From contig JYIP02000005.1 in assembly GCA_001051155.2 (NCBI GenBank), forward strand, positions 4,712,001 through 4,776,000: a DNA stretch of 64,000 bases. Direction: 5' to 3'. This DNA comes from Chrysoporthe austroafricana (taxonomy: Eukaryota > Ascomycota > Sordariomycetes > Diaporthales > Cryphonectriaceae). The notes beneath the pieces are model-generated. The model had not been told where the DNA came from and did no database searches. It saw nothing but the letters and a program-made list of their open reading frames with translations. The position numbers and the translations under genes were made by a program. Positions 44,117-54,895 of this stretch are shown here, piece by piece (within the stretch, counting starts at the first letter, position 1; the number at the start of each line of letters is the position of its first letter).

Positions 44117-44984
44117 ATCGCGACCGCGGCCTCGTCTTCCCCGCCAAAGCCCAAGAAGCGCTCCCTCCGCATCCTCTGCTTCGGCGACTCCCTGACCTCG
44201 GGCTACGCCTCCCTCGGCGGCGTCTCCCACCCCTACAGCCAGACCCTCACCACCGTCCTGTCGCGGGCGTTCCCCGCCCTCCACATCGAGGCCCACGTCG
44301 ACGGGCTCCCCGGCGACCTGGTCAGCACCGCCGGCAGCCGCTTCCTGCCCCGCATCGAGCCCAAGTTCCTGACCAAGGGGGGCGGCACGCCGTACGACTG
44401 GACCGTCGTGCTTGGCGGGACCAACGACCTCGCGTTCCAGTTCACGCCTGGGGAGATCTTCGAGAGCCTGCGGAGGGTGTGGGCCGTGCCGCTGAGCAAG
44501 GGCGGGCGCGTCCTGGCCTGTACGGTGCCGGAGACCGGCGTGAAGGGGGCGGTCGGGGAGCGGGCGGCGAGGAAGAGGGGGCAGCTGAACGACCTGATCA
44601 GGGCGCACAGGCAGGAGAACTTGTAAGCTGGGTTCCCTCGAGAGCGTTGATATGGAGGTGCTGACCGAGCGGGCCGTCTGCAGCTACGTCTTCGATCTTA
44701 GCGCCGCGATCCCCTACTGGAGCATGCGCGAGGAGGAGCGCGAGAGGTACTGGGACGACCACGTCCACCTGACCCCGGACGGGTACGACCTGATGGGCGA
44801 GAAGATCGCCGCCCACCTGGTAGAGCTCATCATGCCCCCGGGCCGGCTGCAGTCGACCGGCGAGAGGGCGCCGAAGAAGAGGAGGCTGTTCAGAGACGAC
44901 GATAAGAACTTCGAAGAGGAGAAGGGCGACGAGTCGCTTCTGGACCAAGGCTACTACGTTGTCCGCCGGAAGGATCTGGAATAG
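43979..44984 (+). CDS. SGNH/GDSL-type hydrolase (314 aa, 2 exons)
   Basis: Exons are 43979-44622 and 44684-44984, with a 61-nt intron. The four SGNH blocks are present: FGDSLTSGY (nucleophile S71), the glycine of GLPGD near residue 110, GGTND (N149) and DDHVHL (D240, H243). This predicts an esterase, lipase or acyl-esterase of the SGNH fold. There is no signal peptide. Instead the first 60 residues are Pro/Ser-rich with a 13-alanine run encoded by GCG repeats, so the protein is probably intracellular and its N-terminus disordered. The C-terminal 50 residues are charged (PKKRRLF looks like a possible nuclear signal). The substrate is unknown. The ATG chosen is the only one before the alanine tract. 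Confidence 0.87.
44077..44112 (+). repeat. (GCG)n microsatellite inside a coding exon
   Basis: Twelve consecutive GCG units encode most of the polyalanine tract of the SGNH hydrolase. Length variation in threes would leave the frame intact. Confidence 0.9.
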
Positions 44985-45384
44985 GACTGTATTACTGGTG
45001 CGGGCGGGCCTCCACCGCGGCAGATGGGCCCCCCCGCGTGTGGGTTTGCTGCTCCTTGGGGGCTCGAGGCGTCCGCTTACCAAGCAGGGCTGGTCATGGT
45101 CTGCAACCCAGGCCGAGGCCCGAACCATTCATGATACGGTGTGCTCTTACTTCTTATGGGTTGGCTATTGTGTGTTATTTCTTGGAGTTTGACTTTGGCA
45201 TACCGGTATGGCGAGGCGTTGGGTAGAAGGTATACATGCATCTGAAACAGGACCCGGGCTGAACAGAAGATCGGACTCTTATAGTGGTCAAGGGCTTGTT
45301 CATGAGGTCGTCAATGCTTGCGCACGTCTATGGTATCGTGTCAGGCCTGACTAGGGTCAGCAGCCTCTAGCCATTCCCCGCCGT
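44985..45384. other. Convergent intergenic interval
   Basis: It holds the 3' flanks of the SGNH hydrolase and COP9 subunit 4 genes. Nothing else was recognised. Confidence 0.6.
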
Positions 45385-46566
45385 CTAAACCACCAGGTTC
45401 TGGGAAACGAATGCAGGTATCTCTTGCTGCATCAAGCCCACCACGTTCTCGACCTCTTCTGCGACGCCCAGGACATGATTGTCCCACTGCCGTATAGCAC
45501 CGGCGCCATTCCGCTCGCCCTCGTCCTCAAACAAGATGCACCGATCGATCTGGTCAATCTTGCCCCTCAGCCGTCCCTGCTCGATCATCCTGGCCGTAGT
45601 ATCCTCCGCCTTCTCGGCGTCCAGGCCCAGCAGCAGCCCCAGCGCGTCAAAGTTGATATTGACGTACAGCCGCGACGCCGCCAGCAGGTTGTGCTCCACC
45701 ATGGCCCTGGCCAGGACGGTAGACCCGTCCGCTGTAGTGGCGAGCTGGTGCGCCTGCAGGCTCTGCGCGAACTTGTCCACCTCGGCAGGATCGATCAGCC
45801 GGTCGAGGAACATCTTCTCCAGTATGCCGAACTGCTCCAACCCCGCCGCTCGCTCGTCCTTATACAGCCGTCCCAGGACCCTGTTCCGCGAGGGGCCTGC
45901 GGGGGCAAGGATAGCGCACTTGATGGCCTCGCCCAAGGTGCGCAGCCTGTCGTCTTCGGTGACGGCAGGGAGGAAGCTGATCTCGTGATACGCCTGGCTG
46001 GCAGACAGGAACTGGCGCTTGGAGTCGTTGATACGTGCGGCGGAGAGGCGGAAGTGCAGCTGTGTCTCGGGGTCGCCGACGGCATGTATGACGTTCTTGA
46101 GCTTGTTCAGGTAGGTCTCGGCAAGGGTGGAGTCGTCCTCCTCCAGATACAGCCGCACGATGCGGATCCAGATCTTGCACTTGTCCTCGTCGGACACCCT
46201 CCTTTGGGAAGACTCGAGGGGGATCTCGGATAGGACGCGGGCGGCGTCGCGGTAGTCCTCGGTAGCCTCGTGGCCATCGGCGATGAGCTCGCGCAGCAGG
46301 GCCGCCTGCTCGAGGAAGGAAGAGGAGGCAGTGGGCGGGGCGTTGAGGATCTCTATGGTGTGGGTGCCGACCTCGACCCACAGTTCGTGGTCGTTACGGC
46401 TGCGGAGGGTGGTGATGAAGGTGGCGAGGAGGGTGCGCGTGCCTACGATGCCCAGAGATGAGGAGAAGATCTGGCCGGCTATAGTGTTGAAGTCTGAGGC
46501 AGATCGGGCCTGGGAGAGGGCATTCTGGAGTGCCTGGGCCTCGTCAGGGCTCTGTTGGGAGGCCAT
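45385..46566 (-). CDS. csn4: COP9 signalosome complex subunit 4 (393 aa)
   Basis: This is a single-exon gene. The protein is almost entirely helical. It begins MASQQSPDEAQALQNALSQA, continues through TPR-like repeats (KIWIRIVRLYLEEDDS, AETYLNKLKNVIHAV, AARINDSKRQFLSASQAYHE), contains the strongly conserved CAILAPAGPSRNRVLGRLYKD, and ends in a winged-helix PCI domain (MVEHNLLAASRLYVNINFD, LLGLDAEKAEDTTARMI). This is the CSN4 pattern. Subunit 4 is a scaffold of the deneddylase complex that removes NEDD8 from cullins, acting in nucleus and cytoplasm. In filamentous fungi the complex influences development and secondary metabolism. The frame is open upstream to 46905, but the ATG at 46566 matches the family start. 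Confidence 0.92.
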   Translation of the reverse strand: MASQQSPDEAQALQNALSQARSASDFNTIAGQIFSSSLGIVGTRTLLATFITTLRSRNDHELWVEVGTHTIEILNAPPTASSSFLEQAALLRELIADGHEATEDYRDAARVLSEIPLESSQRRVSDEDKCKIWIRIVRLYLEEDDSTLAETYLNKLKNVIHAVGDPETQLHFRLSAARINDSKRQFLSASQAYHEISFLPAVTEDDRLRTLGEAIKCAILAPAGPSRNRVLGRLYKDERAAGLEQFGILEKMFLDRLIDPAEVDKFAQSLQAHQLATTADGSTVLARAMVEHNLLAASRLYVNINFDALGLLLGLDAEKAEDTTARMIEQGRLRGKIDQIDRCILFEDEGERNGAGAIRQWDNHVLGVAEEVENVVGLMQQEIPAFVSQNLVV

Positions 46567-47178
46567 GGTGGCAGGTGGTGGGTGGAGATGAGGAAGAAAG
46601 GAGATCGCCGTCGGGTGGATTGACGTCGAGTGGACTGACGTCGAGAGTTTGTTGATGTCGCCGATGGTTGCAGCTGGAAGCTGGTCTGGGGCACCCGGGA
46701 AGCTCTGGTGGGCATGTGGGGTGCCAGTAGCAGGCAACAGCCCTGTCAGCCATTTGATCGCGGGGTACTGCTCTGTACCCCGCCCCCTGTAGGCCCCATG
46801 TGCCCCCTGTACTGGGTTTAGTAGGTGCCTGGGTGCGCATGGCAAGCATGGGCCCCTCTGGACGCAGAAAGGTCCTGGCACGTGTAGCACAGTCAAATTC
46901 CGCATAGACAGGCATGTTATTTCCAGTGCTCTCTTTGTGTCTTTTCCATTTTCCTTCCTCTTTCTTTGTTATTGTAGTATGATATCTACCGCGAGCCTGA
47001 ATTGTGAGATGCTGTCAGACACGGGCATAGGCATATAACGCCAATAAACCCAGATCCTGCTAATCAAGAAGCACATCAGAGAACGGTCGAGTGTTCTCAC
47101 TCTCGGGCAGACCAAGGCTCCCTGCGCCTTCTGATATCCGAGGCTCAGCAAGCCGATCATTAGACAGTCTTCTCAGGC
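46567..47178. other. CSN4 promoter region
   Basis: This is the upstream flank of the COP9 subunit gene and the 3' side of the P450 pseudogene. No other feature was seen. Confidence 0.55.
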
Positions 47179-48873
47179 TTAGGCAATTCCCCGATGGGCC
47201 ATGCTGGTATTCCCTGTAGAGACACTCTTCAGGTCCTCAAACCCCACCGCCAGCTTGCAATCATACTCAAGAAGCAAGTGGCATAGCGCAGTCCTACTCT
47301 CAGCTGCCGTGAAGTTTCATGCAGAACAGGCGTATTTCCCGTAGCTGAAGGCAAGTTAGTCCACAGATATATTGACCATTTGAGCCGTCTACTTCTCTGA
47401 GCCTCGGGCGTATCCGGACTGTCAGGTGATGGGAAGGGCTTGCAGTCTTCTGCCCAAGTCGCTGTTGTATGCGGTAGACCAGCGCGCATTATATTCCTTC
47501 GGTCCTCGTAGAGCGTTGGGTTCATCAGCCTGCCCCGAACAGATGTGCTGCTTTCCTTGGGCAGGTGGATGCCACCCGAGAGAGCCAAATCCTTGAAGTT
47601 GATGCATTCCGAGAAGACTATAAAAGAGTCCCAGAAAGCCCGGAGAGCATTGAGCTCATGCAAGTCACGTTTCCTTGCGAGGATCATCTGGAATGGCGTG
47701 CAGAATACTCACATGCTTGAGAAGACTCTGTTCTCCGTGTCTCCATAGTCAACCGCCCAGCAACTTCAAGGTATGCAGTGCCGCTTAGGCCAGACCCTAT
47801 CCACATCAACGACCTCCTTCCTCAGAGGCCCAACGAGTTGAGTCTCGTCGACCTCACCCGTCTCGGTATGTCTCTTTCGGCTGGTAAATTGTCTTATCAG
47901 AGTCTCACATGCTTGCTTTTCCATCGTGTGCACAGTACGAGTCTCTAGTAGCAACATGCTGACGCGCCGACGGTGATACCAGGGTACTGGCCGAGCTTGA
48001 ACGCCGCAGTAACCTCAGCGTTCGTGAAGCTTTTGGTCACAGCACAGTCCGAGTCGCGAAAGGCAAGGGTGCTGAGACGCGTAACTGTCTCGAGGGCAAG
48101 CGGTATCATGAACAAGTCGTGCCATTCTGAGACATAAAAGCCAAGTTTCGGAGGCAATACGCGTCAGTACAAGTAGTGAAGATGACATGATCACAGATTT
48201 AGGCTGTAGATGACGAGTATGTTGAGACTCTCACCACACTCCACTGACAACATCGGGATCAGTCTAGCTGCAATTCGAATTAGTAATTATCAGCCAGAGG
48301 CTGCAAATTTGACCTTCAAGATTAACCTCGAAAGACTCCAACTCTCATAGTAATTGTAGGAGGTTGCTCTTCATAATCGTTGGAACATTGTTGTCAATCG
48401 CTTGAAGAACTTCTACGATGCCGAAGTTGGACAGATGACTATTGCACTCGCTGTGTATTGTCAACTCGAGTTGAACCTGCTCGAGAACTACGAAACGCTA
48501 ATTACCATGAGAACCACATGTGAGGAACAAAATCCCGAGCCAGCTGAGAGCACGATGCCAGAGGATTCCGACCAGTCTTCGAGATTACCTACCTTCGTCT
48601 CAACTCACACGAACCTGAACGGCCATCATTCCTGATATAACTCATATACCTCGGCGGCAGGATAATCCGCACGCTGGATTCGAGCGCCAGCAGCCGGAAT
48701 ACCCGGTCCGCAAACGTCCTAGTGCCCTTATGCATAATTTCCCAACTGTTTATATTGTACCTTTGTTTAGTGTCCGAGAACTCACCCGGCAGCCTGTGGT
48801 TGAGTAGAGAGAAGACGTGTCTATTGTCCCTAGACTTCGTCGCCTGATGCGCACCGACATGATGACTACTCAC
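47179..48873 (-). pseudogene. Decayed cytochrome P450
   Basis: Reading the minus strand, P450 pieces appear in order but in different frames. Near 48700 is ADRVFRLLALESSVRIILPP, the N-terminal beta region. Near 48100 is EWHDLFMIPLALETVTRL with SFTNAEVTAAFKLGQYPG. Near 47620 is LRAFWDSFIVFSECI with SGGIHLPKESS and NPTLYED (K-helix to PERF region). The haem loop FSYGKYACSA is followed by a TGA at 47319-47317 where the family has arginine or a similar residue. The C-terminus (CHLLLEYDCKLAVGFEDL) ends at TAA 47181-47179. Frame changes between all blocks, the stop in the haem loop and the missing I-helix and E-x-x-R motif show it cannot make an active enzyme. It is a different P450 from the intact gene at 41.3 kb. 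Confidence 0.8.
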
Positions 48874-49483
48874 GGCATGATGGTGGCGATATCATACGGG
48901 ATGGGTTTCATGTTGAATTGGTACGGGGCGAGGAGCGCGTCGCCCCGGAGGTCTGCCAGACGAGACGTCGGTGCCATTATCCGGACTGATTTCAACGCAA
49001 GCAGTCCTTGTACCCATCTTCTCCAGGCCATTCATCGCTCTTTACATCCTGTGTCATCTACCTCCACAGCTAGCATTTTTCGACGTCGAGAAATCACTTT
49101 TTATCAGATCTATGCTTTAGGGTAAACACACTTCTTATACGGTCTAGGGGATGTGCAGTGTAAGCGGCAAGCTGCTTGGCCTCTAGGAAGAAACAACCTA
49201 TGCAATTCTGTATGCACAACTACAAAACCACCGCCATGATTACATAGTAGATTGCAAATATAACGAGCCTCGCCTTATAAGATCTGCGCTATTGTTCTAG
49301 GGCCTCCTAAGAGGAGACAGCATCCTTTATATTTTAGCGCACTTCTCAGCCTCCTTACGCTCCTTCGCCGCCGGTGAGCCCTTGTACGGCTCGGTACCCA
49401 GTGTACGCGGGATATGGTACCCGCTGCAGCAGCGCAGATAAGACTGCAAGGCTGACGAAAAGGGCTATCTGTGCCCACGACAT
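48874..49483 (-). other. Two possible orphan exons upstream of the P450 pseudogene
   Basis: 48977-48874 reads MAPTSRLADLRGDALLAPYQ and continues to a perfect GTGAGT donor. Farther upstream, 49483-49355 encodes a 42-residue frame beginning MSWAQIALFVSLAVLSALLQ, a plausible membrane anchor, with a GTAAGG donor at its end. Either could be the former 5' exon of the P450, or an unrelated relic. No family match could be made. Confidence 0.2.
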
Positions 49484-52400
49484 GATCTCCGCATTTCTGA
49501 TCTGTCACTTGCGGGAGCACGAGCCTCCTTCCGACCCTGTAAAGGATGCAATTCACCCCGCCAGGAGATTAGAGGTGCTTGGTAGACCGGTTCGTATTTT
49601 GACCTGAGCGGAATTAAGTAGGTACAGGATCCCAAGCTGAAGCTCAGCTCGCATAGGTTTCCATATTTGCAAAGAGCCTTAGAGACTCTTACTCGGCGTT
49701 GATAGTCCAGGTGCATGTTGATGACTTAACTACACAAACACTTTAAGATCTTCTGCCGCACGTAACTCGATTTTTTAAATGTGAGCCTAGGCAGATAGAA
49801 ACAACATCTTCCAGGTCATATTTGGTATATCCACGAAGTCATGACCCTATTAAGCGCGTATTGTGACAATAACAGCTTAGCCAAATGCTCTAAGTCAGAT
49901 GTACTGGCTTGAGAAGATTTTTCGGTGAATGAATGCCCGTGAGAGGTCAGGACACAGGTTGATTGTTCAGGAAGACACTAGGAATGGAAAAGAAGGGTAA
50001 ATATATGGAGACGGTAAGGTCGGCTCTATTTCCTGGAAGGATAATCACTCGCAAATGTACACAAGTCTTTCGAACGAGTGGCTCGTGTCTTCTGAGTCGT
50101 TACAAAAGTTCGCTTGCCGAAACCTTAATGCTGAAGATTATAAGTTCGTATTCTAGAGTACCTTGCTTGATAATCGTATGACGGTGACGAATGTCATTCT
50201 TTCTTTATACATAAGTCTTGACTGCTTAGCTCATCAAGTTACTAGCAAATACTTCCCAATATTGCTGCTATTTATGGAGCTGTGTATGAATATAGAACGA
50301 TTAATTCCTGTTCTTTCGACAACTCCTTACGAGGATTACCAAATATTACCGGAGCTAGGACCATGGTACAATGTAACGCGTTCTAGTTGCAACGACTTCT
50401 ATTTATGATATTTACGTCTGAATCTATCTCTCATGAAACCGGCCTGGACGAGGCTCCCAGACCAAAAAAAGCAGCGCTACCTTCTTAAACTGTGGCTGGG
50501 CCCCGGTCTGTCCGAACTTATCTGTGAGCGCTGTTTGGCCTGTCTCCCTGCGCATGCCAAATTTAGCACACATCCGAGTACACGAAACCATGTGCTGAGT
50601 GTTTAGCTCGAGCATAAGCACACTACGACTTGATCTCCTTCTTGTAGTGATGAAAGGCACCATGCAGGACGTACCAAAAAAGCTAAGAAGCCCGTATCCA
50701 CCCGAAGAGGCTTGCGCCCAGAATCCTGTTTCTGTATGTATCCTTCACTCGCCAATTTCGCAGCATTCTGAAATCCGTAAGAGCCTTAGCGAAGGGAAAT
50801 TGAATTGTCACATTCTGTAAGACTGCTGATGCCGTAATGTGCAGCGCGAAAGGGCGCAAACTAAGCAGAGGGGTTGTGCATATGCTCAATCCTCACCTCC
50901 ACTCAATGTCTTGCTGAAAACCACAATCCGCATCTCTGCTCAAGGTTACTTCTTCGAATGCAACTGATTGGCTTGGCCAATATTGAAGACCCAATACTTG
51001 TAATTCATTTGTTTATAAACTTGATCTCGAGATAGGGCAGCGGGGGCGTTGTCACTTTCTGCTAGTAGCTCTGCACAAAGTTACACTAGACCTTGCTCCA
51101 CTTCGTATCGTATAACCAAGCGCGGCCCTCAACGATGATTACTGACACCACACTATTTGACTGTGCGACGTAGACTATAACGTGCCTTTTGGAATTGTCA
51201 AGACCGGATGAGAAATAGAGCTCGGGTACAATATTCCGAGGCGCTGACACGAAGGCGCGCGACCTGACGCGAACGCCTGGAGCGTGATTCCCTACAGCTG
51301 CGACTGCAACGTGCCTCGGAAGAACAGGTGCACGGGGGAAGCTCCGTCAGGAAACCGGCTCCGGACCCGGTGGCCTGACGTCGGGGGCCCCCGGGTGAGG
51401 GGCCGAGCTCGATGTCACTGTGTGTCCCTGCATAAAACTATCGGGAACATGGGACGACAAGGCTACTGTAAGCAGAGAGATCCAAGTACCAGTCTAGAGC
51501 GAGAATGTGCTTTCGAGCCCGAAAGACTAAATAGACTCTCGGGAAGAATGTCTCAAAAGAACTGCCGAGGGCCTTGGCCCATGTGCTCGAGTCCCAGGTC
51601 GCCGCAAATACAAGCTCCTGCAACGCTGGGCGGGCAGGGTTCCATAGAACTAGGGCCGCGAAAGCGTGGACCGCTTGACCATCTTCGCCATCGTGACTCC
51701 TGTTGGAGGCATTGCCTCACCGCCAATCGTGACCCGATCGTGAAAGGCTAAAGCCTCCTGTCTCAGAGTGTTGGCTTATCCACAAGATGCGAGGTCAGTG
51801 CGACACCCTCGAATATCGCAACCCATCCATGCCCTCGTGTGCTATGGTACTCAGCCCGGTCCTCAGCCCAGAGGCTCTTCGGATGAACCCGGACATAGAC
51901 CCATTTCGATCTGTCAATTCCCACGATTTGTGGGGTCGCCGTAGACGGCCCCCTGCCGTGACCCGTGGAATACCGGCAACAGCGACACAGTCGGGCGGGC
52001 CTCGTCCTGACCAGCACGGAGTGTTATAAAACCTGGCGACGCGTTCGATACGAGAAGCTTGAAGGGCTGTCCGTGCTTCTGTGGGGCCGGACGGCTAGGG
52101 CTCGTCGGCTGCAGACCGGATCTGGGAGTCTCATCAGGACTAGCATCGTCAGAGGGTTCACGGGAAAGCCTGATTTAAGAGTAGTTTCACACAGCATATC
52201 GTATCTCTGGGCAGCTCATCCAGACAATCGCTGAACCGTACACCTCCTGTCGATCATGGTGGGCATGGAGCCGGAAGGCGAGGATTTAAACCCAAAACTC
52301 TTCGGCTAGAAGTGACGGGAAGCCTAAGAGGCAGGGTCTGGGAAAACATTCATCAGCGTGGCATGAGGGCTGCACATGGCAAATCCAGATCGGTTGCATC

Positions 52401-52649
52401 ACGTCGTGTGACGGTCACGAGCGCGGTCATCCTCTTACCCCAGTTCAGTAAAGGTAGAAACAGAGAGCGGATATATATATCCAAATGCCAGGCCGAGAAC
52501 AATGGATGCAGTGAGATCGGCGTCTGAGCCGTTGGAGCTTGGATGCGGGCTCATTTATCACCCGCCCCAAGGGCGAGTCTGTGCGTATGTCCGTCTTTCA
52601 GGGGGAGGCTGTCAAGTCGTTGCACGGGCTTCCAGTAGCTGTAGTAGCT

Positions 52650-52669
52650 AGCAGCAGCAGCAGCAGCAG
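52650..52669. repeat. (AGC)n microsatellite
   Basis: About six and a half AGC units in intergenic DNA. Confidence 0.9.
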
Positions 52670-52774
52670 TCAATACCTATGTGTCAGCTCTGGAATTGTC
52701 AGTTCCTCGTCCTACCTAGCTGTGGGATCCTGCAGCAGATGGCCACAGCACCGTCCGGTCCAGGACGGTAGTCA

Positions 52775-52838
52775 GCCGGGGAGCTGGGCCGGGGAGCTGG
52801 GCCGGGGAGCTGGGCCGGGGAGCTGGGCCGGGAGGCTG
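52775..52838. repeat. 13-bp minisatellite, about 4.9 copies
   Basis: The unit GCCGGGGAGCTGG is repeated four times exactly and then once imperfectly, ending in GCCGGGAGGCTG. A related GGGGAGCTGGGAGCTGGG run lies near 40214-40248. Confidence 0.92.
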
Positions 52839-54182
52839 ACAGAGCGTCGACCTCTCCTCGCACGTGTATCATCATGTTATTTCAAGCTAGGACCCTAGCA
52901 CGGCGTACATGTTGATGACTGATTTTTTAGAAAGCAACCCAGCTTGGTTGCCCGTGCAGCCACATTGTTCGGATAAAGGACGATCCTGGACCCAGCACTG
53001 GATAGCGTCAAAATTGTAGACCAGCCAGCCGTTGGGCTCCATAGTGGGGCGCGGCGAAGTGCCATCCATCTGGAAGCATGGATGGCATCTTTAGGCATGC
53101 ATCGTCGCATCGATGAACGGCACCGCTATAAAAAAGACCAATATAGTTCGCGCCGGGTGTCGGGATGCAATCGAGGTACTGTGTACGCACGGCGGGCCCC
53201 AGAGTGCTGCCGCCAGGCCACCTCGCCAGCCAGTCTCTAGCTTCAGGCCTTGACGCCTGTCTGGGGAGGTTGAACTGAACTCGGCACACGCCTTAAGGTT
53301 TTAGCCGTGAATAGATCGACAGCGCTACCTCTGAGCGCACCGCGATAGGGTTCTCATCGTCCGCCGCGTACGACTGGAGGCGAGGTTATAACGTACGATC
53401 GAGGCGCGTCCCGAATCCGTTCTAGTCTTGCTCGGCTTTAGGCTTTCCGTGCCGCGCTGGAGCCAGTGGTCGTCAGTGCTGCTCGCCGCCAGTGTCTGAG
53501 GAGCAACCGTCTTCCAGACACCCACGGCCGACAGTACGAGGCGTGCGACGCGGGCCTTGCGCCTGGGCTGGACCCAGTCCTGACTCTGGACGGTCACAGA
53601 TTCGCCAGTCTTCTGGCCTATGCTCCCGACTTCATCCTGGTATTTTGTTTCTTGCGCGGCCCAACTGAGTAATGTTTCAAATCCCACGGAAGGCCTTTTC
53701 GGATCCATGTCCTACAGTCCACTAGCGCTGCTCTCCGACGTTAGAAACCTTGGCCGCAGTCCAGGAAATTGTAAGTGGTAATTATAATTTTACCACAAGT
53801 TGGCTTCCCTGTTATGCTCCATGATCACTGCTAGGCTACGCAATTGGCCTTGTCCGCCTACATAGGACCTGACAAAGCATGTGCGATTCACGCTCTCGTC
53901 TGTGCTCTAGGCTCGGCCATGCCACACCCCACACTACACCCTCCATTACATAGCACGCCCTCCACTGATCCGCCCGTGCCGTGCCTACGGCGCCGTTTTC
54001 TATAGTACGACTCGCAGACGAAGCCGAGGCGCACAGAATTTCTGTGGGTGGTCCCAGCTCTTCCCGGTCCTCGCTCGAGATGGCTAAGTACAAAGTTGCC
54101 ATCCTGGCAATCCAGTACAGCCGTAATCAGTCGTCGTTCCTGACCCGCCTGCCACGTTACACTTTGATATCTACAAGTTGGC

Positions 54183-54203
54183 GAGAGAGAGAGAGAGAGA
54201 GAG
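54183..54203. repeat. (GA)n microsatellite
   Basis: About ten GA units in intergenic DNA. Confidence 0.9.
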
Positions 54204-54730
54204 GAGTTCCGCCTCTCTAGGCACTAGGGTGCGCCCAAACGCTAACACCTCGCAGATCTTGTGAGAAGGACGATGCTCGGCTGAGAATTAACAGCGTATG
54301 CCACAGTCTGCCCACAGACTGGCTGATCGACTCCAGGAGCCACTTGCCATGATACCTGGGTGCAACGATGTCAGGAGACACGTTCAAACTAGCCAGGGTG
54401 TGTACCCAGGAGTCCCCCTTCTCCTTCATCCCATTTTGAGACCCACCGAGCCCTATTATAATCTGACACCACTGTCGTACACCCCGCCCTCAACAGAGCC
54501 CCGGCCTAATTCGCCATTTCATATCAACCCAACTCCGCCTCATATATGTTGGGCATCTTCACGCCTCAGTTGACGATGAGAAGTTCCCGCTCTATATACG
54601 TGCGAAGATTCTGTATGCTGGTTGCGAACACTACCCCTACCTGCCCTTCCCGGCTTACATCCTCCCCTCCTCCGCCTCCTCGGCCATCCTACTCCGCTAT
54701 CCTCTTTACTTGACTTGCGATACCTTCACC

Positions 54731-54895
54731 ATGTGCAATGTCACGAAGAATTACTATATCTATGAGAATTGCAACGACCCAGGCTTGCATTTCATCCGGA
54801 CATCCATGGACGGCAACAAGTCACAGAAGTGTGCTCAGGGACCTCATGAGAGGTTTATAGTGCAGCCGGGCAGGTGCCCGTTGTGCCATCCATGA
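54731..54895 (+). CDS. Possible very small cysteine-containing protein (54 aa)
   Basis: The frame starts MCNVTKNYYIYENCNDPGLH and ends RFIVQPGRCPLCHP. Cysteines sit near residues 2, 14 and 35 and in a terminal C-P-L-C pair, a pattern recalling short fungal proteins that start M-C and close with a C-P-x-C knuckle. A small zinc-binding fold is possible. There is no signal peptide. The preceding sequence is pyrimidine-rich (TCCTCCCCTCC), as in many fungal promoters and leaders. The function is unknown. The downstream frame may continue through an unseen intron. It is the only convincing coding signal in the decayed 47-60 kb stretch. Confidence 0.45.
   Translation: MCNVTKNYYIYENCNDPGLHFIRTSMDGNKSQKCAQGPHERFIVQPGRCPLCHP

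Larger units (their letters stand above)
49484..54730. other. Long gene-poor region
   Basis: Frames are short, overlapping and motif-free, and composition fluctuates (AT-rich near 49.7-50.4 kb, GC-rich near 51.2-53.7 kb). It holds an (AGC)n repeat, a 13-bp minisatellite and a (GA)n tract. It looks like decayed sequence without a nameable element. Confidence 0.5.

Noticed and set aside
45424..46233. 269-codon plus-strand open frame
   Set aside because: It lies antisense to COP9 subunit 4 and mirrors its codon bias. No domain pattern is visible.
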